The translations under genes were made by a program, and so were the position numbers. Positions 7,363 through 15,955 of a stretch of DNA of 64,000 bases are shown here, piece after piece (within the stretch, counting starts at the first letter, position 1; each line of letters begins with the position of its first letter). This DNA is from Pelagerythrobacter marensis (GTDB lineage: Bacteria > Pseudomonadota > Alphaproteobacteria > Sphingomonadales > Sphingomonadaceae): NCBI RefSeq assembly GCF_001028625.1, contig NZ_CP011805.1:2465001-2529000 (forward strand), written 5' to 3'. The notes beneath the pieces are model-generated. The model had not been told where the DNA came from. It searched no databases and was given only the letters and a program-made list of their open reading frames with translations.

Positions 7363-9878
7363 GTAACGATGTTCACCAGCCGGTCGGGCACCACGATCAC
7401 CTTGCGCACGGTTGCTCCGTCGATCGAACGCTGCACTTTCTCGCTCGCGAGGGCAAGCGCTTCGAGATCTTCGCGGGCCATGCCCTTCGGAGCGGTCAGG
7501 GTATCGCGCAGCTTGCCCATGTGCTGAACGGCGATGGTCACTTCGTCTTCCACCAGCAGCGCCGGATCGACGGTGGGCCAGGGCGCATTGGCGATCAGCC
7601 CCTCGCCGCCGATAGCGGCCCAGCCTTCTTCGGCCAGGTGCGGCATCATCGGGCTGGAAAGCAGCAGGATGGTACGGATCGCCTCGCTGCGCGTGGCCGA
7701 AGGCGCGGCCTTTTCCGCCGCACCGGTCAGCTCGTAAATCCGGGCGACCGCCTTGTTGAAAGACAGCGCCTCGACGTCTTCGGCCACCGCGGCGATGGTC
7801 TGGTGGATCTTGCGCAGCAGCGCCTTGTCCTCACCCTCGGCGGCGGCATCGTATTGCCCGAACAGGCGCCACAACCGCTGGACGAAACGCCAGCAGCCTT
7901 CGATCCCCGCTTCGGACCAGGGCAGGTCGCGCTCGGGCGGGCTGTCGGACAGCATGAACCAGCGCACCGCGTCGGCGCCGTACTGGGCAATGATCTGGTC
8001 CGGGTCGACGGTGTTCTTCTTCGACTTGGACATCTTGATCACGCGGCCGATCGCAACTTCGCCCCCGTCGGCGTTGAGCAGGGCGCGATCGGCCTCGCGG
8101 CTGATTTCGTCCGGCGCGTAATAGACCGTCTTGCCGCCTTGCTCGCGGCTATAGGTTTCGTGCGTCACCATCCCTTGCGTGAACAGGCTGGCGAACGGTT
8201 CGGCGAAGTCGAGCTGGCCCATGCGTTGCAGCGCGCGGGTCCAGAACCGGGCATAGAGCAGATGCAGGATCGCGTGCTCGATCCCGCCGATATACTGTTC
8301 CACCGGCAGCCACTTCGCCGCTTCCTCGCGGTCGAAGGGCCGGTCCGCCGGCTGGCTGGCGAAGCGCAGGAAATACCAGCTCGAATCGACGAAAGTGTCG
8401 AGCGTGTCGGTCTCCCGCTCCGCCTTGCCGCCGCATTTGGGGCAATCGACGTGCTTCCAGGTCGGGTGCCGCACCAGCGGGTTGCCCGGCGTCTGGAAAT
8501 CGACGTCTTCGGGCAGGGTGATCGGCAGGCTTTCCTTGGGCGCGGGCACGACGCCGCAGGTCCGGCAATGGATGAAGGGGATCGGCGTGCCCCAGTACCG
8601 CTGGCGCGACACGCCCCAGTCGCGCAGGCGCCAGACGGTCTTGCCCTCGCCGCGCCCTTCGCCTTCGATCCGGCGGATCACTTCGCGCTTGGCGGCTTCG
8701 ACTTCCATCCCGTCGAGGAAATCGGAATTGACGATCACGCCCTCGCCCGCCTCGGCCTCGCCCTCGAAGACCTTGCCGGCATCTTCCACGCTCGGGGCGA
8801 CAACGCGCGGGATCGGCAGGCCGTACTTGGTCGCGAATTCGAAATCGCGCTGGTCATGGCCGGGCACGGCCATGATCGCGCCGGTGCCGTAATCCATCAG
8901 CACGAAATTGGCGATGAAGACGGGCAGATGCTCCCCGGTGAACGGGTGCCGGGCGCCGATCCCGGTATCGAAGCCGAGCTTCTCCGCCGTTTCCAGCTCC
9001 GCCGCGGTCGTGCCCCCGCGCTTGCACCGCTCGATGAACTTCGCCGCGTCGCAGTTCTGCGCGGCAACCCCCTGGGCCAGCGGGTGATCGGGCGCGACCG
9101 CCACGAAAGTCGCGCCGAAGATCGTGTCGGGCCGGGTGGTATAGACGGGCAGTGTATCCCCGTTCGAAAGGTCGAAGGCGAACTGCAGCCCGCGCGACTT
9201 GCCGATCCAGTTTTCCTGCATCAGGCGGACTTTCTCGGGCCAGTCGTCGAGCGTGCCGAGCCCTTCCAGCAGATCCTCGGCAAAGTCGGTGATCTTCAGG
9301 AACCACTGGTTGAGCTTGCGCTTCTCCACCTCGGCGCCCGAACGCCAGCCCTTGCCGTCGATCACCTGTTCGTTGGCGAGCACGGTCATGTCGACCGGGT
9401 CCCAGTTTACCTCGCTCTCCTTGCGATAAACGAGGCCTGCCTCGTACAGGTCGATGAACAGCGCCTGCTCGTGGCCGTAATATTCGGGATCGCAGGTGGC
9501 GAGTTCGCGGCTCCAGTCGAGCGCGAAGCCGATCCGCCTGAGCTGGGCCTTCATGTTGGCGATATTGTCGCGCGTCCAGCCGCCGGGGTGGACGCCCTTT
9601 TCCATCGCCGCGTTTTCCGCCGGCATTCCGAAGGCGTCCCACCCCATCGGGTGGAGCACCTCGTGCCCGGTCATCCGCTTGTAGCGCGCCAGGACGTCGC
9701 CCATCGTGTAATTGCGCACGTGGCCGATATGGATGCGCCCCGAAGGATAGGGAAACATCTCGAGCACGTAGCTCTTCGGCTTGTCGGACTGGCTGTCGGC
9801 TTCGAAGCAGCGGGCTTCGTCCCACGCGCGCTGCCAGCGCGCATCGGCTTCGGCGGGATTGAAACGGTTATCGGTCAT
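7359..9878 (-). CDS. leuS: Leucyl-tRNA synthetase
   Basis: Class I synthetase charging tRNA-Leu. The 839-residue product shows the HIGH signature (IHIGHVRNYTMGD) near residue 50, an inserted editing domain with the TTRPDTIFGATF threonine-rich motif and the conserved aspartate-containing MAVPGHDQRDFEFA stretch, a zinc-binding-type insertion (HCRTCGVV, CPKCGG), and KMSKSKKN towards the C terminus. It heads the leuS-lptE-holA operon. The 104 bases upstream show no run of leucine codons, so there is no sign of a leader peptide here, unlike thrS. Confidence 0.97.
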   Translation of the reverse strand: MTDNRFNPAEADARWQRAWDEARCFEADSQSDKPKSYVLEMFPYPSGRIHIGHVRNYTMGDVLARYKRMTGHEVLHPMGWDAFGMPAENAAMEKGVHPGGWTRDNIANMKAQLRRIGFALDWSRELATCDPEYYGHEQALFIDLYEAGLVYRKESEVNWDPVDMTVLANEQVIDGKGWRSGAEVEKRKLNQWFLKITDFAEDLLEGLGTLDDWPEKVRLMQENWIGKSRGLQFAFDLSNGDTLPVYTTRPDTIFGATFVAVAPDHPLAQGVAAQNCDAAKFIERCKRGGTTAAELETAEKLGFDTGIGARHPFTGEHLPVFIANFVLMDYGTGAIMAVPGHDQRDFEFATKYGLPIPRVVAPSVEDAGKVFEGEAEAGEGVIVNSDFLDGMEVEAAKREVIRRIEGEGRGEGKTVWRLRDWGVSRQRYWGTPIPFIHCRTCGVVPAPKESLPITLPEDVDFQTPGNPLVRHPTWKHVDCPKCGGKAERETDTLDTFVDSSWYFLRFASQPADRPFDREEAAKWLPVEQYIGGIEHAILHLLYARFWTRALQRMGQLDFAEPFASLFTQGMVTHETYSREQGGKTVYYAPDEISREADRALLNADGGEVAIGRVIKMSKSKKNTVDPDQIIAQYGADAVRWFMLSDSPPERDLPWSEAGIEGCWRFVQRLWRLFGQYDAAAEGEDKALLRKIHQTIAAVAEDVEALSFNKAVARIYELTGAAEKAAPSATRSEAIRTILLLSSPMMPHLAEEGWAAIGGEGLIANAPWPTVDPALLVEDEVTIAVQHMGKLRDTLTAPKGMAREDLEALALASEKVQRSIDGATVRKVIVVPDRLVNIVT

Positions 9879-9982
9879 CGCACGCCCTGTTAGGCGATTT
9901 GCGCGCTATTGGAAGGCGCGAGTTGGGACGGATCGCCGCGCTGGCGATGGCACCGGGCGCTGGTGCGCGCCGGTGCCGCAGA

Positions 9983-10429
9983 TCAGTTGACGGTCTGGCG
10001 GCGCAAGTCGCGCGCCTTGGTCAGAATGATGCTTTCCAGCTTCTGCACGGTTGCTGCCTGAACCGGGGCATCGACCCATCCGCCGTTCTGCGCGACCTGA
10101 CGGCTGGCGGCGACGCGCACCGCATCGGCGCGCAGATCCTGGTCGAGGATCGAGACGGTCAGCTTGACCCGCTCTGCCGGATTGCTCGGGTTCGCGTACC
10201 AGTCGGTCACGATCACGCCGCCGGCGCTGTCGGCCTGGAGCAGGGGGGCAAAGCTGACCGTGTCCAGCGCGGCGCGCCAGAGGTAGGAATTGACGCCGAT
10301 CGTCGTCACCTGGCTGGCGGCGAGATCTGCCGTCGGACGGTCGCGACCGCCGCAGGCCGCAAGGCTTGCCAGCGCCAGCGTGGCGAAAACGGCGCGGGAC
10401 GCGATCGGGGTTAGGCGGGTGACGTTCAT
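9983..10429 (-). CDS. DUF3576 family lipoprotein
   Basis: Unknown function, widespread in alphaproteobacteria. The 148-residue product has a long lipoprotein signal ending in LAAC, lipidated Cys at residue 26, then the DUF3576 core: IGVNSYLWRAALDTVSFAPL, a beta-rich middle with GGVIVTDWY, and RVAASRQV. It is probably attached to a membrane facing the periplasm. It lies 104 bases upstream of leuS in the same direction and could share its transcript, though the gap leaves room for a separate promoter. Confidence 0.85.
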   Translation of the reverse strand: MNVTRLTPIASRAVFATLALASLAACGGRDRPTADLAASQVTTIGVNSYLWRAALDTVSFAPLLQADSAGGVIVTDWYANPSNPAERVKLTVSILDQDLRADAVRVAASRQVAQNGGWVDAPVQAATVQKLESIILTKARDLRRQTVN

Positions 10430-10817
10430 GATAATCCGGTGATGTCCTGTCGCTATGCTCGTCGGTCTCTATAACCGCCCGCACGCGGGCGGCAAGCGCA
10501 GCGTGGAATGCCGCCGCCGCGCCCGATTGAGCTTCGCGCGCTTGAACAACGCCTTAATCGCGCCGGCGCTCTGTGTGCGGCGCGCAACAGTCGGCAGGGA
10601 TTCGCGCGGCGCCGCTTGTGGAAAAGCTGGCCAAGCGCGCAGATAGATCCTAGTTTACGATTCGAAGAGTGCTTGCGATTCCCGCTTGATCATCGCGCCG
10701 AAGGCGTCGAGAGCAATCCGGGGGCGCTGCGGGCGGGAAACCGCTGGCACGGCACGCGAAGTCAGGAACGGTTCAGGCGCTTTCGCGTCTGAATGGTGGG
10801 GAAGGGCAGGAAAGAGC
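10430..10817. other. Gene-free stretch with one perfect hairpin
   Basis: This stretch separates the DUF3576 gene from the 249-residue unknown. I see no convincing gene in it. Short open frames on both strands lack ribosome-binding sites and recognisable motifs. A perfect inverted repeat, CCGCCCG at 10475-10481 and CGGGCGG at 10486-10492, sits about 45 bases upstream of the DUF3576 start. It has no T-run and could lie in that gene's untranslated leader. Confidence 0.5.
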
Positions 10818-11567
10818 ATGGCTCGATCAGGCAGAAAGGCAGACAAGGGCGGGATCGTCCCCCTTCTGCTGTCTGCTGCGTGTCTTGCGCTTGCGCTTCC
10901 GTCCGCCGGGCTCGCGGTTGCCGGGCTCGATGGCAACAGCGCCGTTTCCGATCTCGGGCGTTTTGCCCCTTTCACTCCGGCTTCGGTCGATCCCGATCTT
11001 GCCCACCGCGTGGCGGAAATGACCGCCGCACGCGGGCAGACGCTGCGTTTCACGCCCGCCGGCCCGGCCCGTCCGCTCGATCGCACGGTGACGGTCGCGG
11101 TTCGCGTCAACGGGGATACGGCCAAGGCGATTTCCTTCCGTTCGACGCTGGCCGCCGTGGCCGGGGATGCCGGGAAGGCGCCTGCGCTCGCCTCTACACG
11201 CTACAATCTCGGCGTATCCCGCGGATATCAGAGCTTCGCGAAGACGCCCGCGCTCCCCGCCGGTGTGCGCGAGATGGAAGTTCCCGATCTGGCCAGCTTC
11301 AAGCCGTCGGAAGGCGCGCCGGACAAGCCGAGCCGCCTGCAGCCGCGCATTTCTTTCGAGCAGGATCGCAACCCCGGCCGTTCGCCCCGCACGCTGGAAG
11401 GGCTGGGCGATCAGTCGGTCGATCTTGGCGGCGCCTATCGCGTGACGCGCAATCTGGATGTCACCGCCGGTGTGCGCCTGTCGCAGGATCGCGATCGTCT
11501 CGCTCCGCTGACCGATATGGAAGAAGACAGCCAGGCGGTTTACGTCGGCACCCAGTTCCGCTTCTGA
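10818..11567 (+). CDS. Exported protein of unknown function ending in an outer-membrane beta-signal
   Basis: I do not recognise this 249-residue protein. It has a basic start followed by a hydrophobic signal peptide ending near SAGLAVAG. A low-complexity middle contains DKPSRLQPRISFEQDRNPG. The last 60 residues alternate polar and hydrophobic residues (VDLGGAYRVTRNLDVTAGVRL, AVYVGTQFRF) and end in Phe, as outer-membrane barrel proteins do. Too few strands are visible for a full barrel by eye. I chose the ATG at 10818 because the signal peptide follows directly and GGGCAGGAAAG precedes it. It is monocistronic, with a hairpin terminator downstream. Confidence 0.7.
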   Translation: MARSGRKADKGGIVPLLLSAACLALALPSAGLAVAGLDGNSAVSDLGRFAPFTPASVDPDLAHRVAEMTAARGQTLRFTPAGPARPLDRTVTVAVRVNGDTAKAISFRSTLAAVAGDAGKAPALASTRYNLGVSRGYQSFAKTPALPAGVREMEVPDLASFKPSEGAPDKPSRLQPRISFEQDRNPGRSPRTLEGLGDQSVDLGGAYRVTRNLDVTAGVRLSQDRDRLAPLTDMEEDSQAVYVGTQFRF

Positions 11568-11616
11568 TTCGTCAATGGCGGGGCGACATCGCTTCGTAAC
11601 ATCATTGTTCTTCGGC

Positions 11617-11651
11617 AAACCCCGCCCCGGACGATCCGGTGACGGGGTTTT
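11617..11651 (+). terminator. Rho-independent-like terminator
   Basis: AAACCCCG (11617-11624) pairs with CGGGGTTT (11643-11650). An inner CCGG-ACGAT-CCGG element lengthens the stem, and the 3' arm runs into TTTT. It lies 50 bases after the stop of the unknown exported protein and before the phbB promoter region. Confidence 0.7.
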
Positions 11652-11724
11652 ACTTTGTAGCGGCACCCGCTTGGCATAGACTGACGCAGGGGCAGAGGAA
11701 GCTGACACTTCGGGAGAGGCAGAT

Positions 11725-12447
11725 ATGACAAAAGTGGCAATCGTGACCGGCGGCACGCGCGGTATCGGGGAGGCGATCAGCCTTGCCCTGAAGGCGCAGG
11801 GGCGCACCGTCGTGGCCAACTACGCCGGCAATGAAGAACGGGCGAAAAGCTTTTCCGAAACCCACGGGATCGCGGTCTACCGGTGGGACGTGGGCGATCA
11901 CGAAGCCTGCATCGAAGGGTGCAAGCGCATCACTGCCGAGGTCGGAGATGTCGATATCGTGGTCAACAACGCCGGGATCACGCGCGACGGCACTTTACAC
12001 AAGATGAGCTTCGACGACTGGAACGAAGTGATGCGGATCAACCTGGGTGGTTGCTTCAACATGGCGAAGGCCTGTTTCCCCGGCATGCGCGAACGCGGCT
12101 GGGGCCGGATCGTCAACATCGGTTCGATCAATGGCCAGGCGGGGCAATATGGCCAGGTCAATTACGCCGCGGCGAAAAGCGGCATTCACGGCTTTACCAA
12201 GGCGCTGGCGCAGGAAGGCGCACGTTGCGGGGTGACGGTGAACGCGATTGCGCCCGGCTATATCGATACCGACATGGTCGCCGCGGTGCCCGAACCGGTG
12301 CTGGAAAAGATCGTCGCCAAGATCCCCGTCGGCCGGCTGGGTCAGGCGGAGGAAATCGCGCGCGGCGTGGCCTTCCTCACCAGCGACCAGGGCGGTTTCG
12401 TCACCGGCTCGACCATGAGCATCAACGGCGGCCAGCACATGTATTGA
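11725..12447 (+). CDS. phbB: Acetoacetyl-CoA reductase (SDR family)
   Basis: NADPH-dependent short-chain dehydrogenase reducing acetoacetyl-CoA to (R)-3-hydroxybutyryl-CoA, a polyhydroxybutyrate precursor. The 240-residue length is exact for the family. The Rossmann motif TGGTRGIG lies at about 8-15, NNAGITRD follows, the catalytic Ser is in NIGSINGQAGQ, and the Tyr/Lys pair is in YAAAKSG. INGGQHMY at the end is the usual PhbB terminus. GGGAGAGGC upstream supports the start. No other PHB gene is in the window. A different SDR such as FabG is less likely given the GQYGQVNYAAAKSG context. Confidence 0.88.
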   Translation: MTKVAIVTGGTRGIGEAISLALKAQGRTVVANYAGNEERAKSFSETHGIAVYRWDVGDHEACIEGCKRITAEVGDVDIVVNNAGITRDGTLHKMSFDDWNEVMRINLGGCFNMAKACFPGMRERGWGRIVNIGSINGQAGQYGQVNYAAAKSGIHGFTKALAQEGARCGVTVNAIAPGYIDTDMVAAVPEPVLEKIVAKIPVGRLGQAEEIARGVAFLTSDQGGFVTGSTMSINGGQHMY

Positions 12448-12460
12448 CCGGGGCCGATCG

Positions 12461-12703
12461 CTGCCTGTCCCCTATCATCCGCCAGTAAAGCGTTCGGTCG
12501 AAATCGCCGGGCACAAGACCTCGATCAGCCTGGAGCCGCTGTTCTGGACCATGCTGCGCGATGCCGCCGCGCGCGAAGGGGTGCCGGTCAACGCCCTGGT
12601 CGCGCGGATCGACGAAGAACGCATCCGGGCCGAGGTTCCGCCCGGGCTGGCGGGCGCGATCCGCCTGTGGCTGGTCGCCCATGCCCCCGCGCCGGACGGC
12701 TAG
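12461..12703 (+). CDS. Ribbon-helix-helix domain protein with non-canonical start
   Basis: The frame reads KRSVEIAGHKTSISLEPLFW and then MLRDAAAREGVPVNALVARID, an excellent match to the RHH_4 (PF13467-type) DNA-binding fold, and ends at a TAG at 12701. The open frame begins after a stop at 12416, yet it contains no in-frame ATG, GTG or TTG before the domain. The first usable codons are ATT at 12443, overlapping the phbB stop, and CTG at 12461, eight bases after GGGG. I give CTG as the least unlikely start (80 residues). It probably shares the phbB transcript. The family assignment is firm and the start is not. Confidence 0.65.
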   Translation: MPVPYHPPVKRSVEIAGHKTSISLEPLFWTMLRDAAAREGVPVNALVARIDEERIRAEVPPGLAGAIRLWLVAHAPAPDG

Positions 12704-12757
12704 CGTCGCTGTCATCGAGACGGCGCCGGCCCGCTTCACCCTCGCAGGGAAACGCGT

Positions 12758-13264
12758 CTAGCGCACCGGCGCCGGGTCGCCCGGGGCATCGCCGGTCGCC
12801 TCGATATCGGCGATCAGCGTGTTCATCTCGCCGATTTCCTTCACCTGCGCCTCGATGATGCGGTTGGCCAGATCGCGTACGCGGGGGTCGGATATCTCCG
12901 CCCGGCGGCTGGTCATGATCGCGATCGAATGGTGCGGGATCATCGCTTTCATATAGCTGACGTCGCCCACCGTCGCCTGGCTCCGCACGAGCCAGAGCGA
13001 GCCGGCGAAGCCCGCTATGGCAAGGCCAAGGATCATCAGGTTGATCTGCAGCCGGCCATACATGCGCCACATGAAGCCGAGCATGATCACCGCCATCGTC
13101 GCGCCCATCAGCAGCGCCATCCACGCGCGCGTCTGGCTGAAGCGGACGTGATCCCATTCGTAGGTGTTGAGATACATGAGGCCGTACATCACCACCGTCC
13201 CCGTCGCGATCATGGCGAGGAAGCGGATGTAGCTCATGCCGGAATCGTTCGATGTCTGGGTCAT
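12758..13264 (-). CDS. DUF305 family membrane protein
   Basis: The 168-residue protein has about four hydrophobic segments: residues 11-30, two between about 47 and 67, and one near 75-92. A DUF305 domain follows, with the hallmark YMKAMIPHHSIAIMTSRRAEI and DLANRIIEAQVKEIGEM. The paired histidines are thought to bind metal in related proteins, some of which are linked to copper handling; here the role is unknown. It is transcribed away from the small gene upstream, and the terminator of that gene abuts its start codon. Confidence 0.85.
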   Translation of the reverse strand: MTQTSNDSGMSYIRFLAMIATGTVVMYGLMYLNTYEWDHVRFSQTRAWMALLMGATMAVIMLGFMWRMYGRLQINLMILGLAIAGFAGSLWLVRSQATVGDVSYMKAMIPHHSIAIMTSRRAEISDPRVRDLANRIIEAQVKEIGEMNTLIADIEATGDAPGDPAPVR

Positions 13265-13269
13265 GCACG

Positions 13270-13304
13270 AAAAAGCGGGCGAAACCGCGATCGGTTCCGC
13301 CCGC
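13270..13304 (-). terminator. Rho-independent terminator downstream of the 75-residue gene
   Basis: On the minus strand GCGGGCGGAACCG (13304-13292) pairs with CGGTTTCGCCCGC (13287-13275) around a four-base loop, with a single G-T type pair, and is followed by TTTTT (13274-13270). It ends transcription of the small gene at 13342-13569 just before the DUF305 start codon. Confidence 0.8.
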
Positions 13305-13341
13305 CTTCAGCGCCGGTTTCAGATCCGGTTTTCAGGCCTGC

Positions 13342-13569
13342 TCAGTAATTGGCCGGCGGGTCGCTGGCGGGGAAGCTCTGGTCGCTGGCCTCGTCGGCCT
13401 TGCTCCACCCGCGCTTGGGCTTGTCACGCATCGATTCGGGCCCGGCGTCGCGAACGTCCGCTTCGCCCTGGTTGTCCGCAAAGGCTGCGTGGTCGGCCTT
13501 CTGCTTCTCGTAGAACTTGTACCCGACGTAGCCGAGCGCGCCGAGCGCGGCGAGTTTGATCAGTGCCAT
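13342..13569 (-). CDS. Small single-pass membrane protein of unknown function
   Basis: The 75-residue product begins MALIKLAALGALGYVGYKFYEKQ, one short membrane anchor, then a highly charged soluble tail with repeated Asp, Lys and Pro and the motif GWSKADEASDQSFPASDPPANY. The last part, with its S-F-P-A-S-D-P-P core, resembles a short motif seen in many small alphaproteobacterial hypothetical proteins. AAGGAGA eight bases before the ATG at 13569 decides the start over an upstream in-frame one at 13605. A strong terminator follows. The function is unknown. Confidence 0.75.
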   Translation of the reverse strand: MALIKLAALGALGYVGYKFYEKQKADHAAFADNQGEADVRDAGPESMRDKPKRGWSKADEASDQSFPASDPPANY

Positions 13570-13649
13570 GGAAACGGTCTCCTTCTTGCGCATTTGCCCG
13601 GTCAACGCCGGACAGCGCGGAAAGGTCCGCAGCGGCGTGGGCGCGCCGC

Positions 13650-14933
13650 CTATTCGTCGCCCACCCGTTCCACTTGCGCGCCGACCAGCGCCAGCTTTTC
13701 CTCCAGCCGCTCGTACCCCCGGTCGAGGTGGTAGAGGCGGCGCACTTCGGTCTGCCCTTCGGCGGCGAGGCCGGCGATCACCAGGCTCATCGAAGCGCGC
13801 AGGTCGGTCGCCATCACTTCGGCCCCGGTCAGCCCGCCGACCCCGTGAACGATCGCGGTGCGGCCCGATGTTTCGATATGCGCGCCCATCCGGTTCAGTT
13901 CCGGCACGTGCATGTACCGGTTTTCGAAGATCGTTTCGGTCAGCACGCTCGTCCCTTCCGCGCGGGTGAGCAGCGCCATCAATTGCGCCTGCATGTCGGT
14001 GGCGAGGCCGGGGTAGGGCGCGGTCGATAGGTTCGCCGCCTTCAGCGTGCCGTTCGCCGCGACGCGCACGCCCTTGCCTTCGCCTTCCGCATGGACGCCG
14101 ATCGTGCGCAGGGCGTGGAGCGTGGCCTGCATCTCGTCCGCCTTCGCCCCGTCGAGCAGGACCTCGCCCCCGGTGATCGCCGCGGCGCAGGCGTAGGAGC
14201 CGGCCTCGATCCGGTCAGGCATGACGCGGTAAGTCGCGCCGTGCAGCCGCTTGACCCCGTGCACGGTGAGGTCGGACGTGCCGATCCCCTCGATCTCCGC
14301 CCCCATCGCCACCAGCAGGTTGCACAGGTCCACGATCTCCGGCTCGCGCGCGGCGTTGAACAGGCGGCAGGTCCCGTTTGCCAGCGCGGCGGCCATCAGC
14401 GCGTTTTCGGTCGCCCCGACCGAGACGACGGGAAAGTCGAACTCCCCGCCCGGCAGCCCGCCGTCGGGCGCATGGGCGCGGACATAGCCCTGGGCCAGCT
14501 CGATCTCCGCGCCGAAGGCTTCCAGCGCCTTCAGATGCAGGTCGATCGGGCGGTTGCCGATCGCGCAGCCGCCCGGCAGCGAGACGGTCGCTTCCCCCAT
14601 CCGCGCCAGCATCGGGCCGAGCACGAGGATCGAGGCGCGCATCTTGCGCACCAGTTCGTAAGGCGCGACGGTGCCGGTGATCCGCGGCGCTTCCAGCGTC
14701 ATGACCCGCCCGAAATCCTCCGGCCGCGAACCCTGGATCGAGGTGGTGACCCCGAATTGGTTCATCAGGTGCTGGAACCCGTCGATATCGGCCAGCCGCG
14801 GCAGGTTGCGCAGCGTCAGCGGCTCTTCGGTCAACAGGGCGCAGGGGATCAGGGTGAGCGCGGCGTTCTTCGCGCCCGAAATCGGAATTGTGCCGGAAAG
14901 GCGCTTGCCGCCTTCGATGATGATCTTGTCCAT
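13650..14933 (-). CDS. murA: UDP-N-acetylglucosamine 1-carboxyvinyltransferase
   Basis: Commits UDP-GlcNAc to peptidoglycan synthesis by adding enolpyruvate. The 427-residue product starts MDKIIIEGGKRLSGTIPISGAKNA, with the conserved Lys-Asn pair. The fosfomycin-target cysteine lies in SLPGGCAIGNRPIDLHL. GSYACAAAITGGEV and MATDLRASMSLVIAGLAA are further family landmarks. The ATG at 14933 matches the usual MurA N terminus, and upstream in-frame codons add unrelated sequence. It diverges from galU across about 100 bases, so two cell-envelope precursor genes share a promoter region. Confidence 0.97.
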   Translation of the reverse strand: MDKIIIEGGKRLSGTIPISGAKNAALTLIPCALLTEEPLTLRNLPRLADIDGFQHLMNQFGVTTSIQGSRPEDFGRVMTLEAPRITGTVAPYELVRKMRASILVLGPMLARMGEATVSLPGGCAIGNRPIDLHLKALEAFGAEIELAQGYVRAHAPDGGLPGGEFDFPVVSVGATENALMAAALANGTCRLFNAAREPEIVDLCNLLVAMGAEIEGIGTSDLTVHGVKRLHGATYRVMPDRIEAGSYACAAAITGGEVLLDGAKADEMQATLHALRTIGVHAEGEGKGVRVAANGTLKAANLSTAPYPGLATDMQAQLMALLTRAEGTSVLTETIFENRYMHVPELNRMGAHIETSGRTAIVHGVGGLTGAEVMATDLRASMSLVIAGLAAEGQTEVRRLYHLDRGYERLEEKLALVGAQVERVGDE

Positions 14934-15040
14934 GGGCGAGCGTTTAGCGTGAATCGGTGCGCCCGCAAGCCGTTGCCCGCATTGCGCCCGCTGCCACACG
15001 GACGCTTGCGCCCGGCCCGCCCGCTACCTATCCACAGGGG

Positions 15041-15940
15041 ATGACCACGCGCAAACCGATCCGCAAGGCCGTTTTCCCCGTCGCGGGGCTGGGCACCCGT
15101 TTCCTCCCCGCCACCAAGGCCATCCCCAAGGAACTGCTGCCGATCGTCGATCGCCCGCTGATCCAGTACGCGGTGGACGAAGCGCGCGAGGCGGGGATCG
15201 AACAGATGATCTTCGTCACCGGGCGCGGCAAATCGGCGATCGTCGAACATTTCGACGTCGCTTACGAACTGGAAGCGACGATGAGCGAGAGGGGCAAGGA
15301 TCTCTCGATCCTCGATTCGACCCGCTTCACCCCCGGCGACATCATCACCGTGCGCCAGCAGGTGCCGCTCGGCCTCGGCCACGCGATCTGGTGCGCGCGC
15401 GCGATCGTGGGCGACGAGCCTTTCGCCATCCTCCTGCCGGACGAGCTGATGGTCGGCAACCAGGGTGCCGGTTCGGGCACCGGCGGCACCGGCTGCATGA
15501 AACAGATGGTGGAAGCTTACGAGCAAGTGGGCGGCAACCTCGTCTCCGTGCTCGAGGTCCCGCGCGAGGACGTGTCGAGTTACGGCGTGATCACCCCGGG
15601 CGAAAGCCGCGGCACGCTGACCGAAGTGCGCGGCCTGGTGGAAAAACCGCCGGTGGAACAAGCGCCCTCGAACAAGATCGTCTCGGGCCGCTACATCCTC
15701 CAGCCCGAAGTCATGCGCACGCTGGAAGGGCAGGAGAAAGGCGCGGGCGGCGAAATCCAGCTGACCGACGCCATGGCCCGCATGATCGGCACCCAGCCGT
15801 TCCACGCCGTAACCTTCAACGGCCGCCGCTTCGACTGCGGCAGCAAGACCGGCTTCGTCGAAGCCACCCTGGCCCTGGCGCTGGAGCGCGAGGACATGGG
15901 CGAAGAAGTGCGGGCGATGGCGCGGAGGTTGCTGGGGTAG
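15041..15940 (+). CDS. galU: UTP-glucose-1-phosphate uridylyltransferase
   Basis: Makes UDP-glucose for polysaccharide and envelope synthesis. The 299-residue product starts with RKAVFPVAGLGTRFLPATKA, the nucleotide-binding motif, followed by KELLPIVDRPLIQYAVDEA, LPDELMVGN and the sugar-binding Lys in GLVEKPPVE. FDCGSKTGFVEA near the end is characteristic. The ATG at 15041 is the normal GalU start, and 28 further in-frame upstream residues do not resemble the family. Its 3' end converges with the restriction-modification gene 15 bases away, so the accessory locus starts directly after galU. Confidence 0.97.
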   Translation: MTTRKPIRKAVFPVAGLGTRFLPATKAIPKELLPIVDRPLIQYAVDEAREAGIEQMIFVTGRGKSAIVEHFDVAYELEATMSERGKDLSILDSTRFTPGDIITVRQQVPLGLGHAIWCARAIVGDEPFAILLPDELMVGNQGAGSGTGGTGCMKQMVEAYEQVGGNLVSVLEVPREDVSSYGVITPGESRGTLTEVRGLVEKPPVEQAPSNKIVSGRYILQPEVMRTLEGQEKGAGGEIQLTDAMARMIGTQPFHAVTFNGRRFDCGSKTGFVEATLALALEREDMGEEVRAMARRLLG

Positions 15941-15955
15941 GGCGGTTGTTGGGGG

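Noticed and set aside
7065..9893. Long open frame antisense to leuS
   Set aside because: It mirrors leuS, is rich in Arg/His/Gly without domains, and has no ribosome-binding site.
10655..11125. Minus-strand frame over the start of the 249-residue exported protein
   Set aside because: It is antisense to a gene with a clear signal peptide and has no recognisable domain or ribosome-binding site.
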